Of a DNA stretch of 64,000 nt, positions 1 through 7,808 are shown piece by piece. The notes beneath the pieces are model-generated. The model was not told the origin of the DNA. It did not search any database and saw only the letters and a program-made list of their open reading frames with translations. The DNA comes from Candidatus Kapaibacterium sp. GTDB taxonomy: Bacteria > Bacteroidota > Ignavibacteria > Kapaibacteriales > WFXC01. The DNA lies in contig WFXC01000004.1 in the NCBI GenBank assembly GCA_015490805.1, positions 1 to 64,000 of the forward strand. The letters run 5' to 3'. Each line of letters starts with the position of its first letter. The first letter of the stretch is position 1. Both the position numbers and the translations under genes were made by a program.

Positions 1-2270
1 CGATTCTCGATCCGGATCGTCTGCGCAAAGTCGTAGAGATTTTCGCTGTTACACCGCTGCTCCCCTGCTGCCACCTGCCGGGCATCCCAGTCGCCCACCA
101 CAATGTGCGGCTGTACGCCCTGCCCCTCCAGAGCAACCTGCCAGCGGGCACACGCTGCTACGATCTGAACCGTATCCCGCTCCCAATCCGTTTCATCCAT
201 TCGCTCCCGCTTCGGCTCATATTCGATCACCACCTGGAGGGTATCACCCGATGCAAGCAAAGCTGGCAATGGTGGTGTTACTGCAACGATCCGGTATGCT
301 GCTGCCCACTGCAACCACACCGTATCGATCACCACCACAGAATCCGATTGGTTCACCACCCGAAGTACCTGCTGCTGCTTTGTCCCCACCCGCACCGAGC
401 CAAACTGAAAGAGCGTGTCACTGAGTGCCACCTCCGGTGCATCGTACACCACACTATCCAGCCGCACATTGCCCCGCCAGTCCACCACCCCATAGACCGC
501 TTTGCCATCACGCGAGGGATCGATCACTTCCAGTCGAAAGCGGATCTGTCGCCAGTACCCCTCGCCGCGGTTTTCCAGCACCGGTGGCGAGATCATTCGG
601 AGGCGGTAGTTATAGGACCGATCGCTGAGCAGTTCCACGCGACTGATGCCGGTATCTTCGTATGGAAGATCGAGGGAGTCATCACGGGCGGTCACGGTAG
701 CGATGCCGCAGCTATCCTGCCGCTCCAGCCGTGGTGCTTCCGTGTCCAGCTTCCCCAATCGGTTCCACGCTGCTAAGGTGTAGCCATAGCTAAAAACGTC
801 GTAGCCCAATCCATATACCATAACAGCCATCGGAACAGGCGTTACGATTTCGTACATTCCTCCAGCAACATTCCGCCATTTAGCTATCCACATCCCTTCC
901 TCCTCCGGCACCTGCTCCAACAACATTTGCGGCTGCTGATACCACAACGGTTCTCTGTTAACCCTTACCTCTTTGAGCTGTTCAGCTCGCTCCGCCCGAA
1001 TCAATAAATGGGCATAACGCTCGAAAGCCGCATTCTCACTCTGATACATCACATGATAACACCCATACTGCTCTTCTGGCACTGCCCACGTAAAAATCAC
1101 GCTCCCATCCAATACTCCTCCTCCATAGCGAACCACCAACACCGGTTTGTCCGCTTCCCAGACCGAATATCCTTCGATCCGATCTTCCATCGTTGGACTA
1201 CTCGCATACTCCAGAAAATCCCCTGCCCGCCGGAGTAACCCCGACCACTGCCCTCTTAGCTCTCCAGTGTTCTCATCATACCACCGAACGCTAAACACCG
1301 TGTTTGGCTGAGACGCTACTACCCGAAAATTATCCCCCCGAAAAACACCGTGAACGTTTTGCCGTTGCTCACACACTGCCCGCGCTATGACTTTGCGACT
1401 CCACGTCCCCACTGGGGGCACCATCTCTGCCGCTGCGTTTCCTGGGGCATCATCGTAGAGATACGGTGCATGCATATTCGTGTGATACGATATCACCCCT
1501 ACCGGCTTCGAAGCTATAATTTCAGTTCCACTGAAATCCAGTACAGCATCATCATAATCCCTTCCAGATCCCAATGACACGAAATGCAAAGCTTCTCCTT
1601 GGTGCAAAGTGACCGTATACCCTTTTCCCCAGTCCCGATTCAGATCTACTTCTTCCACCTGTCCCTGAAACTTGATCAATCCCCGACCTCGCCCCCGAAG
1701 GCGGATCTGCACAGTCGTTCCATTTTCCTTCGATACCACCACAAAGCCATTGATGTTCGGCGAGCTATCACTGGGGCCATAGCGCTCAAAAGTGTCATAA
1801 TGCCCAACATAGACATAATGAGTCCCCCAGCTTTCAGATGGATACACCACATACCATTGCGGAATAAAATTCGCCCCTATGGTGTAACTGGACACCACCA
1901 CGGCAATAGGCTTATCGGCAACTATTCGATAAGCTTCTGGTATCGGTACTCCTAACTCTTCGACTCTCAATCTTAAGGTTATCAAATCTTCGGCATCACT
2001 GAGAATCCTTAGCTCTCCTGGCTGCAGGATAATATCTGGCATTCTCCAGTCCAGCCCCGGCACAGTGACTCTTACCTTTGCCCCGTATGGAGCCATAAGG
2101 TACAAAGTAGTAGCATAATCATGCGGCTGATTAATCGCTTCGGGAGGCACCCCCGGAATCCAGAACTCTTTGCCAAGATATGTATTGCCAACAGGCGGAC
2201 ATTGCCCTAATCCTATAGATCCCCCCACGAACAACCACAGCCAAAACCACATCCTTTGGAGCCTCTGCAT
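1..2270 (-). CDS. Secreted IgGFc-binding-domain / anchor-D-type protein, 3' end outside window
   Basis: The minus strand stays open from an ATG at 2270 to the window edge, about 756 codons with no stop. Translation gives a short N-terminus, a Trp/Leu-rich hydrophobic signal (around residues 7-22) ending in GLGQ, then a long beta-rich region. Segments such as GKEFWIPG, KPIAVVVSSY, KPVGVISYHTN and the late PMAVMVYGLGYDVFSYGY match the IgGFc-binding N-terminal domain (PF17517 family) of secreted FCB-group proteins. From about residue 630 a stretch with VLRVVNQSDSVVVIDTV looks like a choice-of-anchor-D/ASH beta-sandwich, which is often followed by a sorting domain; that end is not visible. ATG codon 7 is an alternative start, with AGAGG about nine bases upstream. 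It begins 18 bp after the stop of the upstream secreted-protein gene, so the two are probably co-transcribed. Likely exported, surface or extracellular; adhesion is only a guess. Confidence 0.8.
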   Translation of the reverse strand, partial: MQRLQRMWFWLWLFVGGSIGLGQCPPVGNTYLGKEFWIPGVPPEAINQPHDYATTLYLMAPYGAKVRVTVPGLDWRMPDIILQPGELRILSDAEDLITLRLRVEELGVPIPEAYRIVADKPIAVVVSSYTIGANFIPQWYVVYPSESWGTHYVYVGHYDTFERYGPSDSSPNINGFVVVSKENGTTVQIRLRGRGRGLIKFQGQVEEVDLNRDWGKGYTVTLHQGEALHFVSLGSGRDYDDAVLDFSGTEIIASKPVGVISYHTNMHAPYLYDDAPGNAAAEMVPPVGTWSRKVIARAVCEQRQNVHGVFRGDNFRVVASQPNTVFSVRWYDENTGELRGQWSGLLRRAGDFLEYASSPTMEDRIEGYSVWEADKPVLVVRYGGGVLDGSVIFTWAVPEEQYGCYHVMYQSENAAFERYAHLLIRAERAEQLKEVRVNREPLWYQQPQMLLEQVPEEEGMWIAKWRNVAGGMYEIVTPVPMAVMVYGLGYDVFSYGYTLAAWNRLGKLDTEAPRLERQDSCGIATVTARDDSLDLPYEDTGISRVELLSDRSYNYRLRMISPPVLENRGEGYWRQIRFRLEVIDPSRDGKAVYGVVDWRGNVRLDSVVYDAPEVALSDTLFQFGSVRVGTKQQQVLRVVNQSDSVVVIDTVWLQWAAAYRIVAVTPPLPALLASGDTLQVVIEYEPKRERMDETDWERDTVQIVAACARWQVALEGQGVQPHIVVGDWDARQVAAGEQRCNSENLYDFAQTIRIEN

Positions 2271-2288
2271 TGCTCCCTCACCCGTACA

Positions 2289-3794
2289 CTACGGCAATAC
2301 GGCGTCACATCTTCGTATCTCGTCCAACCGCCGCTGTACCATCCGCGACTTTGTGTATACTTCACGGTACTGGGCTTGCTCCAGTTGCACTTGTTCTGCA
2401 ACCATATCGGCTGGTCGCAGTGGAACCCCATCATATAACTCTCTACAATCGCTCCTTACTTCCCCTCGAGGATGACTCAATCGACCATCTACACCCCATA
2501 ACACTGCACCTTGTTCCCACCATCCAAGCACATACAACACGCTATCTTGCTGTCCCTTTTCAATGTGCCGTAAATGCTTCGTTTCTCCATTATCCTCATA
2601 CACGATTCCCGGCGGCACCACCCCGACCACCATCTGAGTCTTGTCTATCTCTGCAGGTTCATATCGTCCCCGCTCATAGCCCCAATAATCCCGATATCCC
2701 CATCCAACAACGCCAAGCTCTCGATATAATGTGTCAGCTATGATCCAATACTCTATATCCTCGTACCGATCCTTTTCAATGACCTGACTCCCTGCATAGC
2801 GTCCATCATCCTGAAACCAAACCTTTCCATTGATCAACTGTCCGATCTCCCCTATGTAAATCTGCGGATATATCCCAAACCCTATCCCTGTTACCTGCAG
2901 AGTTCCCCATCCAACAGCCAGTACCCACGCTTTCCCAGTTGTTGGCTCTTCCGCTATCCGGACCTTGCGAAATTCCGTACACTGATACTTCGGCTCCACG
3001 TATGCTATATTCCCTATCGGCACACCATTGATCCCATCTACCACCAATAACCATCCTTGCTGCCGTTCATTGACACAACCTGCTGGCGGTGGCGGTGTAT
3101 AAAAATCTGTTATACGACTCCCGACCAGAACCACCACGCCACTACTGAGTTTTTCCATATCCCAACACCACAACGGAGACACATCGTGATCTGCTGTTGC
3201 CACGTCCCGGTACAACTGTATCCATCGTATTTGCCCCTGCTCATCAATTTGTAACAAAAAAACATCCTGCTGCTCTCCCATCCGTGCATAGCCACATACC
3301 AAGTATATCGAATCCCGGTACTCCAAAATCTTTGTTGGCACAACTACTGAATAACTCCTCCCCTGGCTGTCCTGAATGTCTATAATCTGCCGCCACCGAT
3401 GCACCCCCGCTGTGTCAATGTTAATCAGCGAAAGCAAGGTATCCATCCCCCCAGACTTATACTCGATCATCGCAATGATGTACCCATCGCGCGCCCCATT
3501 GCGAACTACACTTCTTCCTTCGATGTTCCGACGATAGGCACTCTCCAAACGTACAAAATCGACATATCCTCCTACAGGATCAACTTCTCCCACATACACC
3601 TGAGAAAGACGCTGCTTTGGAAAGAGATTCAACCCAACGATTGCATCTTTGAGGACTGCTGGCGTTCGCAGGTCAAAGTCACGAACCACACCCCCAATCT
3701 GAGGAGGAAGCTCAAATTTTAATCGCCACACATCCAGTTGGGCTGACAGCGGGAGGGTCATCAGAAACAGGAGGGCGGTTACACACACACACAC
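2289..3794 (-). CDS. Secreted protein of unknown function, start disrupted by (GT)9 repeat
   Basis: The open frame of 501 codons has a GTG inside a (GT)9 tract as its only in-frame start, with no ribosome site of its own. The best start is an ATG at 3829-3827 preceded by AGGA eight bases upstream. It encodes a typical signal-peptide N-region (MTKAKTFSANR), but with nine GT units it reaches TAA at 3781-3779. Removing one GT unit, or adding two, joins that ATG to this frame and yields a complete signal peptide (VCVCVTALLFLMTLPLSA-Q). The mature part is beta-rich with repeated Trp/Gly/Tyr motifs and resembles secreted propeller or anchor proteins of FCB bacteria, but I recognise no family. It ends 18 bp before the IgGFc-type gene. 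The sequence as given is the OFF phase, or carries a repeat-length error. Confidence 0.75.
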   Translation of the reverse strand: MCVCVTALLFLMTLPLSAQLDVWRLKFELPPQIGGVVRDFDLRTPAVLKDAIVGLNLFPKQRLSQVYVGEVDPVGGYVDFVRLESAYRRNIEGRSVVRNGARDGYIIAMIEYKSGGMDTLLSLINIDTAGVHRWRQIIDIQDSQGRSYSVVVPTKILEYRDSIYLVCGYARMGEQQDVFLLQIDEQGQIRWIQLYRDVATADHDVSPLWCWDMEKLSSGVVVLVGSRITDFYTPPPPAGCVNERQQGWLLVVDGINGVPIGNIAYVEPKYQCTEFRKVRIAEEPTTGKAWVLAVGWGTLQVTGIGFGIYPQIYIGEIGQLINGKVWFQDDGRYAGSQVIEKDRYEDIEYWIIADTLYRELGVVGWGYRDYWGYERGRYEPAEIDKTQMVVGVVPPGIVYEDNGETKHLRHIEKGQQDSVLYVLGWWEQGAVLWGVDGRLSHPRGEVRSDCRELYDGVPLRPADMVAEQVQLEQAQYREVYTKSRMVQRRLDEIRRCDAVLP

Positions 3795-3798
3795 ACAC
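3781..3798 (-). repeat. (GT)9 simple sequence repeat in signal-peptide codons
   Basis: Nine perfect GT units on the coding (minus) strand lie between the codons for SANR and TALLFL of the signal peptide. Counting codons, 8 or 11 units keep the ATG at 3829 open into the 501-codon frame, while 9 or 10 units do not. This is the arrangement of a slipped-strand contingency locus. Confidence 0.9.
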
Positions 3799-3857
3799 GA
3801 TTTGCAGAAAATGTTTTCGCTTTTGTCATTTTGTCATTCCTGAAGTTGTGAAACGGA

Positions 3858-3870
3858 CTCACACTGTGAG
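3858..3870. promoter_or_regulatory. 13-bp perfect palindrome, possible operator
   Basis: CTCACA-C-TGTGAG is a perfect inverted repeat around a single central base. It lies between the promoter-like TATATTTG (3872-3879, minus) and the ATG at 3829 of the secreted-protein gene, so it would fall at or just after the transcription start. The regulator is unknown. Confidence 0.4.
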
Positions 3871-3871
3871 G

Positions 3872-3879
3872 CAAATATA
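3872..3879 (-). promoter_or_regulatory. Bacteroidota-type promoter, -7 element TATATTTG
   Basis: On the minus strand TATATTTG fits the TAnnTTTG element recognised by the Bacteroidota primary sigma factor. A CTTG 20 bases upstream approximates the TTTG -33 element. It lies 43 bases before the ATG at 3829 and would drive the two secreted-protein genes. Confidence 0.5.
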
Positions 3880-3914
3880 CAAAAAATCCCGAACACAAGC
3901 AAGACCGTCGAAGA

Positions 3915-4345
3915 GGGTCCGGGAGGGTATGCTTCAGCGGGCATTTACTGGAAGCGCATCCTTTAGGGTGCCTGGGAGCGCACGCTCTTAGGCGTGCAAC
4001 GATGCCGACTGAAGTCGGCGCTCCCAGTTCACCGGGAGGGTATGCTTCAGCAGGCAAATTCCCTTCCCCGAACCCTCTCCCGGAGGGAGAGGGAATCCTG
4101 ACCCCTGTAGGGGCGACCCACTGGGTCGCCCATCGGGCGAAGCATTGCTTCACCCCTACCCGTTCCTTGAGGTGTACCCTATAGCGGGCATCCTTTGCCG
4201 ACGAAAGTCAGCGCTCCAAAAGAGAGGCGCACGCTTTAAGATGCACATACTGGGAGCGCACGCTTCAGCGTGCATTTACCGGGAACGCACCCCTTTAGGG
4301 TGCACTTTCTTTGCCGACTAAAGGCGGCGCTCTCAGTCATTGCCG
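3915..4345. repeat. Patch of dispersed palindromic repeats of several families
   Basis: This gene-free stretch is almost entirely short palindromes. GGGAGGGTATGCTTCAGC occurs at 3921 and 4034. GCACGCT...AGCGTGC-type hairpins occur near 3979, 4252 and 4281. GCCGACTnAAGnCGGCGCTC occurs near 4004, 4198 and 4313. A CCCTCTCCC/GGGAGAGGG hairpin lies near 4073-4093, and GGGCGACCCACTGGGTCGCC near 4111-4130, followed by a GCGAAGCATTGCTTC arm. Such units are known as intergenic repeats scattered through many genomes. No transposase is present. A 124-codon minus-strand frame here is not a gene. Confidence 0.75.
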
Positions 4346-4401
4346 ATGAGCACTGGCATTTTCCGATGTTGAGCAAGCTCAGCCTCTGTTCCACCACCTA
4401 T

Positions 4402-4422
4402 ATTTCACCCAGGGCGTGAAAT
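4402..4422. repeat. Inverted repeat ATTTCAC-N7-GTGAAAT
   Basis: Perfect 7-bp arms around a 7-base loop. It sits between the repeat patch and the dnaK terminator and reads like a further dispersed intergenic repeat unit. No function can be assigned. Confidence 0.45.
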
Positions 4423-4456
4423 TACCTGCGTTTTATTACCGTGGAATGGCAGGAAT

Positions 4457-4486
4457 AATAAAAAAGGCAGCCCGAAGGCTGCCTTT
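4457..4486 (-). terminator. Rho-independent terminator of the hsp20-hsp20-dnaK unit
   Basis: On the minus strand AAAGGCAGCC and GGCTGCCTTT pair around a TTCG tetraloop, followed by a T-run that continues into ATTATT. It begins about 28 bases after the dnaK stop. Confidence 0.85.
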
Positions 4487-4513
4487 GTGTTTGCTGCCGA
4501 ATATCAGGACAGG

Positions 4514-6454
4514 TTATTTGTCATCATCGACAATGGTGTAATCGGCTTCTTCGACTCCTCCTTCACCACCACCTTTGCCGGTGTCGGTTGTTGTTGCACC
4601 TCCTTCTGCCTGCGTCGTTGTAGCTTTCCCTGCCTCGGCTTGCTCATAGAGGTACTTCGACGCCTTGTTCCAGGCTTCGTTCAATTGCGAGATCGCCTGC
4701 TCGATCTTCTGAATGTCGTCCTCTTTCATCACGCTCTTGAGATGCTCTGCAGCATTTTCGACTGCTGCCTTGAGCTCCGGCGTGAGCTTTTCCTGCACTT
4801 CCCGAAGTTCCTTTTCGGTTGTGTAGAGCAGTGTATCCGCCTGATTCCGGAGTTCCACCAGACGTTTGCGCCGACGGTCCTCTTCGGCGTGCTCCTGTGC
4901 TTCGCGCTTCATTCGCTCGATTTCTTCTTCACTCAGCGTCGTTGCACCCGTGATCCGCACTGTTTGTTCTTTCCCGGTCGCTTTATCTTTTGCCGTTACC
5001 GTCAGAATGCCATTGGCGTCGATGTCGAAGGTTACCTCAATCTGTGGCACACCTCGCGGTGCAGGTGGAATTCCATCCAGATGGAATCGACCCAGAGATC
5101 GGTTATCCGCTGCCAGAGGACGCTCTCCCTGCAGCACGTGGACTTCCACCGACGTCTGGTTATCCGTCGCCGTTGTGAAGATCTCAGTCTTCTTGGTCGG
5201 AATGGTCGTCCCCGCTGGAATCATCGGCGTCATTACGCCACCCATTGTTTCGATACCAAGGGTAATTGGCACAACATCCAGCAGGAGAATATCCTTCACC
5301 TCGCCTGCCAGCACTGCCCCTTGAATGGCGGCGCCAATAGCAACCACTTCATCCGGATTGACCGTCTTTGCTGGATCTTTGCCGAAGAATTCTTTCACCA
5401 ATTGCTGGATCCGCGGTATCCGGGTGGATCCACCCACCAGAATTACCTCATCAATATCGCGCGGTGTTAACTTCGCCATTTCCAGCGCTTTTTCACACGG
5501 ACCCAAGGTCTTGCGGAAAAGATCCTCACATAACTGTTCGAACTTGGCACGGGTGATTTTCATCACTAGGTGCAAAGGACCCTGCTGGGTTGCTGTAATG
5601 AATGGCAAATTGACTTCGGTCTCCAGCTTCTGCGACAGCTCGATTTTCGCCTTCTCTGCCGCTTCCCGCAACCGTTGCAACGCCATTGGATCCTGACGGA
5701 GATCGACGCCGTGCTCCTTCTGGAACTCATCGGCAATGTAGTCGATCAACCGTTGATCAAAGTTATCACCGCCCAGATGGGTGTCGCCGTGTGTTGCCTT
5801 GACTTCCACAACTCCTTCGCCAATTTCCAGAATGGAAATGTCGAATGTTCCACCACCGAGGTCATAGACTGCTACTGTAAGCGTTTTTCCTTCTTTATCC
5901 AATCCGTATGCCAGAGCAGCGGCGGTCGGCTCATTGATAATCCGCTGCACTTTGAGTCCAGCAATTTCTCCTGCCGCCTTGGTCGCCTGCCGTTGCGCAT
6001 CGTGGAAGTAGGCAGGAACGGTAATCACGGCATCTTCTATTTTTTGCCCCAGGTAATCTTCGGCTGCACTCTTCAGCTTCTGCAATACCTTTGCAGAAAT
6101 TTCTTCCGGGGCGTAGAGCTTACCTTCAATTTCAACCCGCACCGATGCCCCATTGTTGTATGGCACCACCTTGTACGGCACCATTTTCGCTTCTTCTTCT
6201 ACCTCATCCCATCGGCGACCAATGAAGCGCTTAACGGAATACACCGTATTCTTGGGATTGGTGATTGCCTGACGCTTTGCTGCTTCGCCCACTAACCACT
6301 CACCATTTTTCGTGAGCGCTACGACCGATGGTGTCAGGCGTGATCCCTCCTGGTTTGGGATCACCACGGGCGATCCTCCTTCCATTACGGCTACAACCGA
6401 ATTGGTTGTTCCCAGATCTATCCCGATAATCTTCTTTCCTCTCGTTTCTGCCAT
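4514..6454 (-). CDS. dnaK: Molecular chaperone DnaK (Hsp70)
   Basis: ATP-driven cytosolic Hsp70 chaperone, 646 residues. The start is taken at 6454 because AGGAG lies seven bases before it and homologues begin just before [14 protein letters not shown]; an in-frame upstream ATG at 6484 would add ten unlikely residues. The N-terminal nucleotide-binding domain shows the phosphate-1 loop ([12 protein letters not shown]), [11 protein letters not shown] and [14 protein letters not shown]. The beta substrate-binding domain follows ([16 protein letters not shown]), then a helical lid and an acidic tail ending IVDDDK. It is the last gene of a minus-strand heat-shock group after two Hsp20 genes. dnaJ and grpE are not in the window. 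Confidence 0.98.
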   Translation of the reverse strand: MAETRGKKIIGIDLGTTNSVVAVMEGGSPVVIPNQEGSRLTPSVVALTKNGEWLVGEAAKRQAITNPKNTVYSVKRFIGRRWDEVEEEAKMVPYKVVPYNNGASVRVEIEGKLYAPEEISAKVLQKLKSAAEDYLGQKIEDAVITVPAYFHDAQRQATKAAGEIAGLKVQRIINEPTAAALAYGLDKEGKTLTVAVYDLGGGTFDISILEIGEGVVEVKATHGDTHLGGDNFDQRLIDYIADEFQKEHGVDLRQDPMALQRLREAAEKAKIELSQKLETEVNLPFITATQQGPLHLVMKITRAKFEQLCEDLFRKTLGPCEKALEMAKLTPRDIDEVILVGGSTRIPRIQQLVKEFFGKDPAKTVNPDEVVAIGAAIQGAVLAGEVKDILLLDVVPITLGIETMGGVMTPMIPAGTTIPTKKTEIFTTATDNQTSVEVHVLQGERPLAADNRSLGRFHLDGIPPAPRGVPQIEVTFDIDANGILTVTAKDKATGKEQTVRITGATTLSEEEIERMKREAQEHAEEDRRRKRLVELRNQADTLLYTTEKELREVQEKLTPELKAAVENAAEHLKSVMKEDDIQKIEQAISQLNEAWNKASKYLYEQAEAGKATTTQAEGGATTTDTGKGGGEGGVEEADYTIVDDDK

Positions 6455-6501
6455 TGCCTTTCTCCTTTCTTTGTTCCACTTCACTTACTTTGATAAATGT
6501 A

Positions 6502-6541
6502 CAGCAAGGGAATCCCCTTTTGAATGGGAACTCCCTTGCTG
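6502..6541 (-). promoter_or_regulatory. Long hairpin between hsp20 and dnaK
   Basis: CAGCAAGGGA and TCCCTTGCTG form a perfect 10-bp stem, and the inner bases can extend it. It lies in the 112-bp gap between the second hsp20 stop and the dnaK start. No T-run follows on the minus strand, so an RNA-processing or partial-attenuation hairpin fits better than a terminator. Confidence 0.5.
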
Positions 6542-6566
6542 CAAAAAGTTTGTTGGAAAGAATCAA

Positions 6567-7013
6567 TTACTTGATTTCTACTTTGACTTCGTTCGGCTTC
6601 TCGACTTCGGCTTTTGGCAGTGTCAGCCGAAGCACGCCATTTTCAAACTTCCCGGAAATCTCATCAGCCTTCACGTTTTCCGGTAACACGAAGGATCGGG
6701 TAAAGCTACCGAACACCCGCTCTACCCGGATGTAGTTTTCACCTTCTTCTTTGTGCTCCCGCTTCTTTTCACCGCGAATGGTCAGCACACCATCTTCGTT
6801 GATGGTTACCTCAATGTCCTCTTTGCTCATTCCTGGCAACTCCGCGGTGATGTAGATGTTTTTCTCGTCTTCGGAAATATCAACCCGCGGTGTAAAAGTC
6901 TGCGTCGTCGCCAGTGGAGCAAAGAAGGACTCTTCAAACGTGCGGAACAGATCATTGATCCGCCGGGTCATCGCTTCCAGCTCCCGGAAGGGTTCATACT
7001 TGACTAAGGTCAT
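6567..7013 (-). CDS. Small heat shock protein, Hsp20/alpha-crystallin family (second copy)
   Basis: A 148-residue holdase chaperone of the alpha-crystallin family, which forms cytosolic oligomers that keep unfolding proteins soluble. The start at 7013 (MTLVKYEPF) has AGGAG eight bases upstream. An N-terminal arm (residues 1-40) precedes the crystallin core beginning at PRVDISEDEKNIYITAELPG. The core carries the GVLTIRGEKK strand and the C-terminal NGVLRLTLPK motif. The tail KPNEVKVEI supplies the I/V-x-I/V anchor that packs on neighbouring subunits. It lies 30 bp after the first hsp20 and upstream of dnaK. The two paralogues are clearly diverged, so they may form mixed oligomers. Confidence 0.95.
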   Translation of the reverse strand: MTLVKYEPFRELEAMTRRINDLFRTFEESFFAPLATTQTFTPRVDISEDEKNIYITAELPGMSKEDIEVTINEDGVLTIRGEKKREHKEEGENYIRVERVFGSFTRSFVLPENVKADEISGKFENGVLRLTLPKAEVEKPNEVKVEIK

Positions 7014-7043
7014 CGCTCTGTCTCCTTTTTTGTTCAACTTCCT

Positions 7044-7475
7044 TTATTGAATTTCCACTTTGATTGCTTTGGGTTCTTCTTTCTTCACCTTTGGTAGGGT
7101 GATAGTCAATACCCCATCTTTGAGTTCCGCTGCAATGCCCGAAGCATCAACCGGTTCGGGAAAAGCGAAACTCCGCTGAAAGTCTCCAAACTTTCGCTCT
7201 GCTCGCAGATATTGCCGCTCATCCTGCGGCACAGCTTTCTTGCCGCGAACGATCAAAACGCCATCTTCTCGCAAAGAGATTTCCAGATCTTCTTTCTTCA
7301 CACCGGGAAGCTCCATTTCCAAATAGTAAGCATTTTCGTCTTCCCAGATGTTCGTTCGCGGCACGAAGCCTCCAATTTCTAAGGTAATGCCTTTCCCTGC
7401 TTCTTCAAAGAAATCCCCAACTCGCTCAATGAAGCGTTCCAGTTCACGGATCGGTTCAAATCGCACAACTGCCAT
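7044..7475 (-). CDS. Small heat shock protein, Hsp20/alpha-crystallin family (first copy)
   Basis: A 143-residue Hsp20 chaperone and the first gene of the heat-shock group. Two adjacent ATGs (7478 and 7475) follow the purine run AAGGAAGGAAGA, and either could be used. The crystallin domain starts at PRTNIWEDENAYYLEMELPG, with the conserved GVLIVRGKK strand and the DGVLTITLPK motif. The C-terminal KAIKVEIQ holds the I-x-V anchor. Upstream lie an inverted repeat (7548-7571) and no recognisable CIRCE element, so HrcA control is not indicated by the sequence. Confidence 0.95.
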   Translation of the reverse strand: MAVVRFEPIRELERFIERVGDFFEEAGKGITLEIGGFVPRTNIWEDENAYYLEMELPGVKKEDLEISLREDGVLIVRGKKAVPQDERQYLRAERKFGDFQRSFAFPEPVDASGIAAELKDGVLTITLPKVKKEEPKAIKVEIQ

Positions 7476-7547
7476 CATTCTTCCTTCCTTTTGGTTTGTC
7501 ACACTTGTTCATTGCGCTTCTCTATTTGGAAACTCCGTGCCAATTCC

Positions 7548-7571
7548 TGAGTACGTGACAAAATGTACTCA
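7548..7571. promoter_or_regulatory. Inverted repeat TGAGTAC-N10-GTACTCA upstream of the heat-shock genes
   Basis: Seven-base perfect arms separated by ten bases, centred about 85 bp upstream of the first hsp20 start. The size and spacing suit a dimeric repressor or activator. It differs from CIRCE (TTAGCACTC-N9-GAGTGCTAA). Confidence 0.45.
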
Positions 7572-7614
7572 TTGCTGCCCTATTGGCACCTTCCTTTGCC
7601 GGCAGTGACTGATG

Positions 7615-7635
7615 GAGCGTGACAGCGTGACGCTC
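7615..7635. promoter_or_regulatory. Inverted repeat GAGCGT-N9-ACGCTC in the hsp20/copA divergent gap
   Basis: Perfect 6-bp arms with a 9-base spacer in the 333-bp region between the divergent hsp20 group and copA. It could be an operator for either side. There is no further support. Confidence 0.3.
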
Positions 7636-7750
7636 ACTGTTTCCTTCTGCTCCACCACCATACGGACCCAACGTGCTCCCGACAGGCAAAGGTGTAGATT
7701 TATCTGTGTACCGGTTGTGATCCTCTATCCTCAGAACACAATCTCCTTCC

Positions 7751-7776
7751 GGTAAGCGTCTTTGGTAAGCGTCTTT
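7751..7776. repeat. Tandem 13-bp direct repeat upstream of copA
   Basis: GGTAAGCGTCTTT occurs twice without a gap, followed by GG, ending 32 bp before the copA start. It may be a duplicated regulator half-site or a simple slippage product. Confidence 0.6.
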
Positions 7777-7808
7777 GGAAGATTAGGTGCAACAATCAGG
7801 CATTATCG

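Noticed and set aside
105-776. A 223-codon plus-strand open frame and several neighbours
   Set aside because: It is antisense to the long IgGFc-type frame, has no ribosome site, and its product is His/Pro/Cys-rich in a way typical of shadow frames.
3779-4153. A 124-codon minus-strand frame ending in VCVCV
   Set aside because: Most of it is palindromic repeat DNA. Only its last 16 codons matter, as the interrupted signal peptide of the secreted-protein gene.
3915-4345. CRISPR array
   Set aside because: The repeats are of several kinds, unevenly spaced and palindromic, with no constant spacer length and no cas genes.
4487-6295. Long plus-strand frames opposite dnaK
   Set aside because: Antisense to a fully conserved dnaK, with no family resemblance.
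7580-7600. Sigma-54-like TGGCAC...TTTGC upstream of copA
   Set aside because: The GG and GC elements are 11 instead of 10 bases apart, and no activator gene is nearby.
7476-7808. CIRCE/HrcA operator for the heat-shock genes
   Set aside because: No TTAGCACTC-N9-GAGTGCTAA or close variant; the inverted repeats present have different arms.
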